Of a DNA stretch of 35,921 bases, positions 26,726 to 33,874 are shown in pieces. Both the position numbers and the translations under genes were made by a program. Origin of the DNA: Chitinophaga pinensis (lineage in GTDB: Bacteria; Bacteroidota; Bacteroidia; Chitinophagales; Chitinophagaceae); NCBI GenBank assembly GCA_943327275.2, contig CALPWM020000003.1:1-35921 (forward strand), read 5' to 3'. The first letter of the stretch is position 1. Every line of letters begins with the position of its first letter. The notes beneath the pieces were generated by a model. That model made no database searches. It was not told the origin of the DNA and worked only from the letters and a program-made list of their open reading frames with translations.

Positions 26726-29700
26726 ATTTGCGAAGGATTTGTCCTGCCTTGATCATCTCCTTCTCCAACACATCATAAGGAACCTGCTGCATGCTGACTT
26801 TCTTGTCAATGGCCAATGATGCAGCAAGCGCGGCAGATTGGCCAAGAATCATGAACACCGGCTCCATCCGAATAGAGCCATAGGCAATATGTGAACTGGA
26901 TACGCATACCGAAACCAGCAGGTTTGAACATTCTTTTTCTTTTGGCAAGATTGCTCCAAAGTCAATGGAATAGGGCCTTTCAGGCTTCACCCCGATATCT
27001 CCTTCATTCTGAAGAAAACCATCAGGTGTGACATAGCGCTGTGTATTGTGTGAATCCAAAGAGTATGAACCCATGCCGATAGGACGTTTGATGTCAGTCT
27101 TGCCCAGAGCATCTTTTTCCGTCATCACAAAATCACCCAACATCCTCCTGGCCTCTCTGACATAAAGCTGATAAGGCCATCCACCATTGTCAACAAATTC
27201 ATCCTTGGCCAATCCATAGGTATTGAACTGCTGTTGGATGTCCTTGGGCACAGAAGGGTCATTGGCCATGAAATAGAGATAGCCCTTCTGGTACTTTTCG
27301 TGCTCCAAGATGATCTCCTTTCTGCGCACATAAGAAGCATCCGGATAATCATAGTTGGCCCCAATAAAATCACTGCTGAAAGGGCCATGGTTGTTGGTAT
27401 CCGTCTTCTTGTTGGGAACTGCATCAAACTTGGGAAATACATCGCGCCAGCCTGCTGCAAAAAGCCTTGAAAGAATTTCATAGCGCTTGGGGTCATAACC
27501 CTCCGGCTTGGGAAATGGAATGCTGTTGGCTGCTGCTGTACTCATGCACAACCGGTAACAGTAGGCCTGGATTTTATTGTCGCCATCACCCTTTTTCCCT
27601 GGAGGCGCAGCACTGACTTCTGGAAGCAAGCCACTTGAAGGAAGTCCGGGAATTTTATACGGATCAATTTTCTGTTTGAAATGGTGCGCATGGTGAAATA
27701 CCTCCGTTTGTACACCATTAAATTGTTCGCCGTATTGACCAGTCGCTTCCCTTCCAACTGTATATTTAACACCGGCGGCGGCCATCAGATCACCCTCGTA
27801 AGTGGCATCGATGAATGCCTTCCCTGCAAAGACCATTCCATCCAGTGTTTTAAAGGAAAGGATTTTATTGCCTTTCATGTTTACTCCTTCAAGAGAACGG
27901 TCAAGCCAACGGTCGCGGTAGACCATGATCCTGTTTTCGCTGATCATCGCTTCAAATGCTGCTTCAGCAACATGGGGTTCAAACAACCACATGGTTTTGT
28001 ATGCCGTGTCATTGGCAACAGTTCCTTGCCCTCGATTGCCAAACGCACTGCGTTGCTGCCATTTCCATGCACTGTCTGTTTGATAATGGTTGTAGAGTCG
28101 ATGATAGAAATTCCTGGCCAATCCACCGATGACGGTCTTGTCGCCAGTGTCGGTGTAACCCAAGCCATTTGATGACAATCCACCCAAATGCAAATCAGGA
28201 GAAACCACCACCACAGATTTCCCCATTTGTACCGCCTGCACGGCTGCAATGACGGCAGATGAAGTTCCACCATATACGACGATGTCTGCAGTGATTTTTC
28301 TTTCCAAAGACAAGACCTGCCCATCTTTCAGCAACTGTGCTTTCAAGCTTTCATAGGAAAGATCCTGCACATCGATATTTTTTTCCAAAGCCATGACTGC
28401 TGCAGTGGCAGCGGATTGCCCGAGCACCATGTACACCGGTTCCATGCGGATGGAACTATAGGCCACATGGGATGCAGACAAACAAACAGGCACCAGCAAA
28501 TTTGAACACTCCTTTCTTTGGGGGATGATGGAACGGAAACTGATTCCATAATAGGTTGACTTCTGCTTTCCATATCCACCCTCGAGCCTTACCTTCCCCT
28601 CGTTGTCCAATACCCGTGCTACATAATGACAATCCAAAGGATAGGTCGCTACTGCAACCGGATCAGCCACAGGCCTTGCTCCATTGCAGTTTTGCTCTGT
28701 CATGACGTAGTCGCTGATCATCCTTCTTGCTTCCCTCACATAAACCTGATAGGGAAAATGATCGGTATCGAGATATTCATCCTTGGGCCATCCCCAGGTT
28801 TTCATTTCTGTGCGCATGCTCAACGGCAATCGTTCGTCATTGCCAAGAAACCAAATCAGCCCCATGGAATAGTCTTTGTGCTTTGCGGCAATCTCAACCC
28901 TGGTTGCATGATCTGCATTGGGCCACGCATAAGAATTTCCCACAAAATTGCCCTGGTTGGTATCTGTCTTTTTGTTGGGCATGGGAGTGAATGAAATGAT
29001 GCTGCTCAATTCAATATCTGGATTGAGGGCAATCATTCTTGCCAAAAACTCATACCAAAGTGGGTTATAGTTCTTGGGCTTTACAACATCAATGCGGTTG
29101 GCAGCATCATTGGTCAAGGTCAGCCGATAGCAATAGGTTTGTGTGCGGTCATCACCAGTACCCTTATCACCTTGGGGCTTCGGATCAATGAAAGGCAATA
29201 ATCCGCTTTCTGGCTTTCCGGGAATAACATAAGGGTCGATGGATGTTTCGCCATTGCCGACAACTGCCCCGAGGCGAATGCCGTTCATGGTTTCGCCATA
29301 GGTGGCGTTGCTTTCACGACCAACCTTGAAAGAGAGTCCGGCCATGCGCATGAGATCACCCTCATAACTGGCATCAATGAACATTTTGGCAGGTATCTTC
29401 ATCCCGCTTTCCATGCTGATGATTTTCAAACGCCCGTTCTCTTTTATTGGCTCAGACTTGAGGTTGATGCGTTGGTTGTAAATCACCGTTACACCATGAT
29501 CTTGCAACATCTGTTTGAAGATTTTTTCACCGATGCCAGACTCATAGACCCACTGCATTTTCAATGAATCATTTTTGCCTGTAAAGGTTCTTTTCTTTGA
29601 CCGTTCAAAAAAATCTGTCCGATTTTCAGATTTCCATGCAGCTGAATCTAAGTAATATGCATAAATACGCTGGTAAAATTCCTTTGTAAACCCTCCAGCA

Positions 29701-29954
29701 ATCCGGAAATTGTTGAGGTCTGTTGCAGTGAGCCCCGAAGTAGCCATCCCCCCAAGATGCTTATTGGTGCTAATCAAAACCACAGACTTTCCCATCTTGG
29801 CTACCTGTAATGCAGCGGTGATGCCTGCAGGCGTTTCTCCATAAACGCATACATCAAAAACCCTTTCTTTTGCAGTGGCCGATGAAAAAATGAAGATGAT
29901 CAACAAGGGAATACTGAGCAGTCTTTTTAACAGGTTTTGGAAGCAGAACATCAT
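26724..29954 (-). CDS. Tandem two-module FAD-dependent oxidoreductase (FAD_oxidored family), exported
   Basis: This 1076-residue protein contains two full copies of a family usually about 550 residues long. A signal peptide (about 1-28) comes first. Module 1 covers about 33-546 and module 2 about 555-1076. Each has an N-terminal dinucleotide-binding strand (VCVYGETPAGITAAL at 36-50; IVVYGGTSSAVIAAV at 558-572), then FIDASYEGDL/FIDATYEGDL, YCYRL, PNKKTDTN, YVREARRM, and a C-terminal ECSNLLV...SIRMEP motif. The glycine patterns differ: GETPAG in module 1 and GGTSSA in module 2. Relatives are often mislabelled 'xanthan lyase'. The substrate is unknown and a sugar or polyol oxidation is only a guess. 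It is convergent with GH2 and divergent from the nitroreductase gene. Confidence 0.88.
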   Translation of the reverse strand: MMFCFQNLLKRLLSIPLLIIFIFSSATAKERVFDVCVYGETPAGITAALQVAKMGKSVVLISTNKHLGGMATSGLTATDLNNFRIAGGFTKEFYQRIYAYYLDSAAWKSENRTDFFERSKKRTFTGKNDSLKMQWVYESGIGEKIFKQMLQDHGVTVIYNQRINLKSEPIKENGRLKIISMESGMKIPAKMFIDASYEGDLMRMAGLSFKVGRESNATYGETMNGIRLGAVVGNGETSIDPYVIPGKPESGLLPFIDPKPQGDKGTGDDRTQTYCYRLTLTNDAANRIDVVKPKNYNPLWYEFLARMIALNPDIELSSIISFTPMPNKKTDTNQGNFVGNSYAWPNADHATRVEIAAKHKDYSMGLIWFLGNDERLPLSMRTEMKTWGWPKDEYLDTDHFPYQVYVREARRMISDYVMTEQNCNGARPVADPVAVATYPLDCHYVARVLDNEGKVRLEGGYGKQKSTYYGISFRSIIPQRKECSNLLVPVCLSASHVAYSSIRMEPVYMVLGQSAATAAVMALEKNIDVQDLSYESLKAQLLKDGQVLSLERKITADIVVYGGTSSAVIAAVQAVQMGKSVVVVSPDLHLGGLSSNGLGYTDTGDKTVIGGLARNFYHRLYNHYQTDSAWKWQQRSAFGNRGQGTVANDTAYKTMWLFEPHVAEAAFEAMISENRIMVYRDRWLDRSLEGVNMKGNKILSFKTLDGMVFAGKAFIDATYEGDLMAAAGVKYTVGREATGQYGEQFNGVQTEVFHHAHHFKQKIDPYKIPGLPSSGLLPEVSAAPPGKKGDGDNKIQAYCYRLCMSTAAANSIPFPKPEGYDPKRYEILSRLFAAGWRDVFPKFDAVPNKKTDTNNHGPFSSDFIGANYDYPDASYVRRKEIILEHEKYQKGYLYFMANDPSVPKDIQQQFNTYGLAKDEFVDNGGWPYQLYVREARRMLGDFVMTEKDALGKTDIKRPIGMGSYSLDSHNTQRYVTPDGFLQNEGDIGVKPERPYSIDFGAILPKEKECSNLLVSVCVSSSHIAYGSIRMEPVFMILGQSAALAASLAIDKKVSMQQVPYDVLEKEMIKAGQILRK

Positions 29955-30052
29955 TGAGAAATTTTAATGCGCGCAATTTATTGCATTCTACATTCTGATG
30001 GATTGATTTTCAGTGTGTATTTTATTGTAAAAATGAATCAAGAAATGCGCAT

Positions 30053-30060
30053 TACCTTTG
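30053..30060 (+). promoter_or_regulatory. Candidate Bacteroidota -7 box for nitroreductase
   Basis: TACCTTTG matches the Bacteroidota -7 consensus TAnnTTTG exactly, 17 bases before the GTG start of the nitroreductase. The nearest -33-like TTG (30025-30027) is about 25 bases upstream, longer than the usual spacing, so only the -7 part is convincing. The implied leader would be about 10 bases. Confidence 0.35.
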
Positions 30061-30077
30061 CCATCTAAATCATTCCC

Positions 30078-30803
30078 GTGTACCAAGAAGCATTTGAAGC
30101 CATTGTCAACAGCAGAAGATCCAACCGCAGTTATGACCCAGCAGTGGAAGTGCCTGATGAAGTCATCAAGAAAAGCCTGGAGCTGGCCATTTTATCCCCC
30201 AACAGCAGCAACATGCAATTGTGGGAATTCTATTGGATCAAATCTGAGGAATTGAGGGAAAAATTCACGCCACTTTGTTTGGGACAATCAGCGGCAAAGA
30301 CAGCCAAACACCTGATGGTCTTCGTTACTAGGCAAGACCACTGGAAGGCCCATGCCAAATGGAATTACAACAATTTCAAGGCAACGATTGTCGACAATGC
30401 ACCCACCAAAAGACAACAACGAGGGTTGGATTATTATGGAAAGCTCATGCCCGTGGTGTATGCCCAAGACTGGTTTGGTTTCATGACATTGATCAGAAAA
30501 GTTGTTTGCTTCATCAAAGGATTCAACAATCCTTTCGCACGCATCTCGGGCAGCCGTGATCAAAAAGTGATTGTTCACAAATCCTGTGCACTTGCAGCGC
30601 AAACCTTCATGCTGGCCATCTCTGCCCACGGATACGATACCTGCCCAATGGAAGGTTTTGATTCAAAGCGTGTAAAAAAATTGATGGGGCTTCCTGCCGG
30701 CGCTGAAGTCAACATGATTGTATCCATAGGCAAAGGCACTGAAAAAGGCATCCACGGAGAAAGAAAAAGACTGCCTTTTGAAGAGGTGGTTTTTGTGCGC
30801 TGA
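30078..30803 (+). CDS. Nitroreductase-family flavoprotein
   Basis: This is 241 residues, cytoplasmic, with no signal peptide. The N-terminal RRSNRSYDPAVEVPDEVIKK and SPNSSNMQLWEFYWIKS match the FMN-binding entry of nitroreductases. The C-terminal AAQTFMLAISAHGYDTCPME and MIVSIGKGT fit the rest of the fold. It is slightly longer than a minimal nitroreductase because of the insertion around RQDHWKAHAKWNYNNFKATI. The likely role is NAD(P)H-dependent reduction of nitro- or quinone-like compounds; the physiological substrate is unknown. The start is a GTG: an in-frame TAA at 30066-30068 blocks extension and the next ATG is too deep inside the fold. It stands alone between two divergent or convergent neighbours. 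Confidence 0.87.
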   Translation: MYQEAFEAIVNSRRSNRSYDPAVEVPDEVIKKSLELAILSPNSSNMQLWEFYWIKSEELREKFTPLCLGQSAAKTAKHLMVFVTRQDHWKAHAKWNYNNFKATIVDNAPTKRQQRGLDYYGKLMPVVYAQDWFGFMTLIRKVVCFIKGFNNPFARISGSRDQKVIVHKSCALAAQTFMLAISAHGYDTCPMEGFDSKRVKKLMGLPAGAEVNMIVSIGKGTEKGIHGERKRLPFEEVVFVR

Positions 30804-30877
30804 CAATATTCCTAAAACAATGACGGAAATTGTATTTCGAGAGGTCTAGTCTTTTGGAATTATATGGGCTAAATTGC

Positions 30878-31531
30878 TCAATCTGTATCCTCTGCTTTCA
30901 ACAGCCTGATATCCCTCTCAAGCTGCTCCATGTCCAGATCGAGCGTACCATTGTAAATACCCCTGATCCTTCCGGTTTTATCTACAAGCAATACATGTTC
31001 GGTATGCAAAAAATCTGTGCTGTCTTTGGTAAAACCCAATGCCTCTTCTGCAAAATAAGACCTGCGGGCAAGGGTATAGATATCCGATTTGGGGCCGGTT
31101 AGTAAATGCCAATTGGGAGCATTGATCTTGTTCGTGTTGGCGTATTCCCTCAACCTTGAAACACTATCGCGCCAGGGAGTGACAGAAAAAGAAAGAAATA
31201 CTACCGCAGAATCCTTTTCATATGCATGGTTGAGTTTGGCAATCTTATTCATCATTCCAGGACAGATACTCCCACAACCGGTAAAAAAGAAATTGGCCAC
31301 ATGGATTTTGCCTTCTACATCTTTCTCAGAAAATGCATGACCATTCTGGTTTTTCAAATCAAATCTACCAATGGTATGGGTGATTATTTTTTCAACTGAT
31401 GCTGCACCATTCAAAAAAATCGGACTAAAATCTGGTGTATTATAATAGGGCAAAGCCTTTACTGAAGGCTGTTGCCTGCAAGCCGCCATCAGAAAAAACA
31501 AACTAATTGATGCCAACACTATCCGATACAT
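30878..31531 (-). CDS. SCO1/SenC-family copper chaperone-like lipoprotein
   Basis: The ORF track starts at 31639, but the lipoprotein signal MYRIVLASISLFFLMAAC begins at the ATG 31529-31531, so I use that (217 residues, Cys18 lipidated). The thioredoxin fold of SCO proteins is seen from about 45 to 215. The CxxxC copper site is TGCGSIC (Cys86, Cys90) and the conserved His is probably His176 in FLHTEHVLLVD. FSVTPWRDSVSRLREYA and NWHLLTGPKSDIYTLARRSY are typical SCO regions. Known role: delivery of copper to, or thiol reduction of, the CuA site of cytochrome oxidase, or copper-linked redox sensing. It is the last gene of the sigma/sensor operon and overlaps the MORN lipoprotein gene by 29 bases, so the two are probably translationally coupled. 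Confidence 0.92.
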   Translation of the reverse strand: MYRIVLASISLFFLMAACRQQPSVKALPYYNTPDFSPIFLNGAASVEKIITHTIGRFDLKNQNGHAFSEKDVEGKIHVANFFFTGCGSICPGMMNKIAKLNHAYEKDSAVVFLSFSVTPWRDSVSRLREYANTNKINAPNWHLLTGPKSDIYTLARRSYFAEEALGFTKDSTDFLHTEHVLLVDKTGRIRGIYNGTLDLDMEQLERDIRLLKAEDTD

Positions 31532-32021
31532 TGATACAGTTTTTTGTTCCGAGCAGACCGTAACGCCTGCCATTGCGGATGATGTAATTGGAACGGATGC
31601 TGCCATCGTCGTACCATTGTTTTTGCGCACCCGATTCATACCCCCTTTCGTAATTCATTTCACGAACTAGCTTTCCTTCTGGATTCCACTCTCTGCAAGT
31701 GCCCTGGTATTCTCCATTGGCGAAAAAATACTGCGCTTGTATTTTTCCATTGCTCCAATACCTTTTCAATGGGCCGGTTTTGACGCCCTGCACATAATAG
31801 CGCTGCTCCATCAAAACACCATTCTCATGAAACCTTCTGAACTCGCCATGTTCCATGCCATTGTAAAAAGATCTAACAGCAAGGGTATCAGCAGTACCGG
31901 GATAAAATTCATACTGCGCAATACCCTTGGGTTGCATCTTGCATCCCATCAAAAAAATCAGGCAAAGCGCAAACCAACTAATTCGAAACCGTACCAGCTG
32001 TTCCAAAGAAACCATTTCCAT
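31503..32021 (-). CDS. MORN-repeat (YwqK-like) lipoprotein
   Basis: This is about 172 residues from the ATG at 32021 (Met23 of the ORF-track entry; the ATG at 32015 is an equal choice). A long n-region leads to FALCLIFLMGC, a lipobox. The rest is a run of four to five MORN_2-type repeats: NGMEHGEFRRFHENG, QGVKTGPLKRYWSNG, NGEYQGTCREWNPEG, GYESGAQKQWYDDG and NGRRYG. Such repeats form beta-hairpin ribbons that often act as protein-interaction surfaces. Its start lies inside the end of the YHYH gene (44-base overlap) and its end inside the start of the SCO gene. It belongs to the metal-sensor operon and may bridge the two neighbouring lipoproteins, which is inference. Confidence 0.85.
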   Translation of the reverse strand: MEMVSLEQLVRFRISWFALCLIFLMGCKMQPKGIAQYEFYPGTADTLAVRSFYNGMEHGEFRRFHENGVLMEQRYYVQGVKTGPLKRYWSNGKIQAQYFFANGEYQGTCREWNPEGKLVREMNYERGYESGAQKQWYDDGSIRSNYIIRNGRRYGLLGTKNCINVSDSVGIN

Positions 32022-32748
32022 TGATATAAGGATCTGCATCCGTGATATGATAGTGATAAATGCCAGCAGGATAATCTGCTGTGGCATGCTTGTGCCCGTG
32101 GTAGGCGTCCAGGCTTGTGTTGCTCACTTTCGCACCATTCTCTTCTGGACCATATACCGGAAAGCCATCCAACAGAAAACCCAACAAGGATGACTTGTTC
32201 AACTTAGTTTGGGTCAGGTAAAGTGGCTCAACATGATAATGGTACATGCCGCCAGGAGCTGGATGGCCCCAGCTTTGGTCAAAGCTCGCCATTTCTCCAG
32301 TCAATGGTTGATTGGGGCCAGCATACTGGTTGAAGAATGGCACGCCATTTACAGTTACACCTATTGGCCCCAAGGGAGTTGGCTTCTTAATGCTTGCTTC
32401 AGCAGGATTGATGGGGATTTTGAAGGTATAGGAAAGTGTATTGATGGAATTGGGATTCTTCACAAATATTTTCCCTCCAAAAGTGGCCCCTGAAAATGCT
32501 TCATAGAGTGGATTTGTTGTTGCATAATAAGCACTCTTATGGTCTGGTGTGCCAGTGCTTTTGATGGTAACGAAAGTTCCATCAGCGGTGATGCTGGTGG
32601 CGCCGTATATCTTCTTGTAAACATCGGGGACCGCAGATGATGTTGAAGGGGTTGAGGGGGTTGAAGGAGTTGAAATTGCGGCCTTCTTGCAGGCGAAACC
32701 AAGAATGATGAGTGCCAATAAAGTGAAAAAATTGTTTTTCGTATTCAT
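31978..32748 (-). CDS. YHYH-domain lipoprotein
   Basis: This is 256 residues: signal peptide with lipobox LGFAC (Cys20), a low-complexity STPSTPSTPSTSS linker (26-38), then a YHYH domain. The diagnostic motif occurs twice, GMYHYHVEP (169-172) and GIYHYHITDADP (231-234), with LLGFLLDGFPVYGP between them and HGHKH at 217-221. DHK near residue 70 and WGHPAPG at 160-166 add further histidines. The domain is found in bacterial exported proteins of unknown function; the His clusters suggest metal binding. Here it sits between a metal-sensor gene (18 bases upstream) and the MORN and SCO1-like genes, so a role in periplasmic copper or other metal handling is the best inference. The evidence is motif and context only. 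Confidence 0.9.
   Translation of the reverse strand: MNTKNNFFTLLALIILGFACKKAAISTPSTPSTPSTSSAVPDVYKKIYGATSITADGTFVTIKSTGTPDHKSAYYATTNPLYEAFSGATFGGKIFVKNPNSINTLSYTFKIPINPAEASIKKPTPLGPIGVTVNGVPFFNQYAGPNQPLTGEMASFDQSWGHPAPGGMYHYHVEPLYLTQTKLNKSSLLGFLLDGFPVYGPEENGAKVSNTSLDAYHGHKHATADYPAGIYHYHITDADPYINGNGFFGTAGTVSN
32635..32673 (-). repeat. Short 9-base tandem repeat coding (STP)n
   Basis: About four copies of a GTTGAAGGG-like 9-mer encode the STPSTPSTPSTSS linker of the YHYH lipoprotein. The copies are imperfect (GTTGAGGGG, GTTGAAGGA). Slippage would change linker length in frame, in steps of three residues. Confidence 0.7.
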
Positions 32749-32766
32749 GTTTGCGATTTTAAAAAT

Positions 32767-33549
32767 TTATTGTTGATCGGGGGGAGGCAAAGGGCGTTTT
32801 CCACCATGGGGAGGATGGCCCTCACCTTGTTTCGGAGGATGTCCTTCTCCGGGAGGTGGTGGGCGATGTCCTTCTCCGGGAGGAGGTGGGCGATGTCCTT
32901 CTCTAGGTGGTGGTGGATGACCTTCACCGGGTGGAGGTGGTGGGCGATGTCCTTCTCCAGGTGGTGGCGGATGTCCCTCTCCGGGAGGTGGCGGGCGATG
33001 CTGATCAATTGCCGATGGATGTTTCCTATTGCTATCCGCTGCTGATGCAGGAAGATGATGATCAACAGGGCCGGGTGGAGCACCTTGGGGGGCTCTTGAT
33101 TCAGCCATCAAACCAGCCAATTGATCCAATAACCCATCAAATTTCTTTTTTTGCCTGTCGTTGCAGAGTGCCCTCAATTGTTGAAAATGTTCCAGATTGA
33201 GCAACTCCAGATCCTGAATTTTTATGGTGATGGCCTCTACTGCTTTCATTTTCTCCGGCTCGGGAATGACGGGTTGCTTAAGCAGTTGGAAAAGGTTTTC
33301 TTTGGCAATCCTGATATCCTTTTTTAAGGACCTTGCTGATGCCTGATGCGCCTCAATTAAATCCTGAAAAGAAAGCAGCTGACTTGAATCCAATTCAAGG
33401 GTTTGGACCAGAAACTCCCTGGGAGATCCTTTCTGGACTTGACTTTTAGAGGGCCTATTGATCCAAAATAACAAAATGGTTACTGCGTTGGCTAACAGGA
33501 GAAAAACAACCCACCAGGTAAGCACCCTGCTTTTTATCGTATTGTTCAT
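32767..33549 (-). CDS. Membrane-anchored periplasmic heavy-metal sensor (CnrX/Spy-like) with Pro/His repeat tail
   Basis: This is 260 residues. A transmembrane helix at about 9-30 (LTWWVVFLLLANAVTILLFW) anchors a periplasmic helical Metal_resist-type domain (about 44-150): FLVQTLELDSSQLLSFQDLI, EAHQASARSLKKDIRIAKENLF, HFQQLRALCNDRQKKKFDGLL. This fold is shared by CnrX, ZraP and Spy proteins. The last ~100 residues are a tail with seven (G/R)EGH units joined by PPPP, with 12 histidines in total, ending in HPPHGGKRPLPPPDQQ. Such a tail is a plausible metal sink or sensor extension. It is preceded by the small TM protein (12 bases) and followed by YHYH (18 bases). By analogy with CnrYXH it signals metal to the sigma factor; which metal is unknown. 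Confidence 0.85.
   Translation of the reverse strand: MNNTIKSRVLTWWVVFLLLANAVTILLFWINRPSKSQVQKGSPREFLVQTLELDSSQLLSFQDLIEAHQASARSLKKDIRIAKENLFQLLKQPVIPEPEKMKAVEAITIKIQDLELLNLEHFQQLRALCNDRQKKKFDGLLDQLAGLMAESRAPQGAPPGPVDHHLPASAADSNRKHPSAIDQHRPPPPGEGHPPPPGEGHRPPPPPGEGHPPPPREGHRPPPPGEGHRPPPPGEGHPPKQGEGHPPHGGKRPLPPPDQQ
32815..33000 (-). repeat. 24-30-base tandem repeats coding (R)PPPP(P)GEGH
   Basis: Seven imperfect copies of a unit reading on the plus strand like GGAGGTGGTGGGCGATGTCC encode HRPPPPGEGH-type blocks. Unit length varies (24, 27 or 30 bases) because of optional Arg and extra Pro codons, always in frame. Related strains would be expected to differ in copy number. Confidence 0.8.
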
Positions 33550-33561
33550 GATCTCAACGGT

Positions 33562-33864
33562 TTAATAAATTGAATTGATGGATTGATTGTAGTCAGACGC
33601 AAAACGCTGAATTGAATACCCTTCGGCTTGGCTTTTCTCTTTTGATGAAAATTGAAAAAATAGGAAGCCATTCAATACCAACAAAAGTGACAATGCGGCA
33701 ATCGCCATTGCTGGTCTGACCACAAAGCCCCATTCCTCACCTGCTTTTCTGGCTTCCATTCTTGCCTTTAACCTGGTATAAAAAAACTCATCCGTTCCAA
33801 CTTCCTGGATATTATCCAACAACTGAAGATGGTCATCCAGCAAACTGTTTGAACTCTTGTTCAT
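33562..33864 (-). CDS. Small single-TM protein, probable anti-sigma factor (CnrY-like position)
   Basis: The ORF-track start at 33897 is a TTG that lies inside the sigma gene; the ATG at 33862-33864 gives a 100-residue protein starting 11 bases after the sigma stop and is the better choice. The first ~45 residues (SLLDDHLQLLDNIQEVGTDEFFYTRLKARMEARK) are helical and acidic-basic, followed by a TM helix (about 50-70: RPAMAIAALSLLLVLNGFLFF) and a short periplasmic end. No family was recognised with confidence. Location between an ECF sigma factor and a Metal_resist sensor, plus topology, matches the anti-sigma CnrY/NccY role of holding the sigma factor at the membrane. This is inference from context. 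Confidence 0.7.
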   Translation of the reverse strand: MNKSSNSLLDDHLQLLDNIQEVGTDEFFYTRLKARMEARKAGEEWGFVVRPAMAIAALSLLLVLNGFLFFQFSSKEKSQAEGYSIQRFASDYNQSINSIY

Positions 33865-33874
33865 TGCACTTTTT

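Noticed and set aside
26724-29954. Label 'xanthan lyase' for the FAD protein
   Set aside because: The sequence shows two FAD-oxidoreductase modules; no polysaccharide-lyase fold or motif is present. The label is a propagated annotation habit.
30804-30877. Terminator between the convergent nitroreductase and SCO genes
   Set aside because: No stem with a following T-run could be found; only scattered short complementary words.
31532-31639. N-terminal extension of the SCO gene in the ORF track
   Set aside because: The extra 36 residues precede a complete lipoprotein signal and lie inside the MORN gene, so the ATG at 31531 is the better start.
32815-33000. Possible CRISPR-like repeat block
   Set aside because: Copies are directly adjacent, without unique spacers, vary in steps of 3 bases and translate in frame as PPPPGEGH blocks; it is a coding tandem repeat.
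32745-33083. 112-residue minus-strand ORF, HLPERDIAHHL-type repeats
   Set aside because: It is a frame shadow of the tandem repeats in the sensor tail, and its repetitiveness follows from the DNA repeat.
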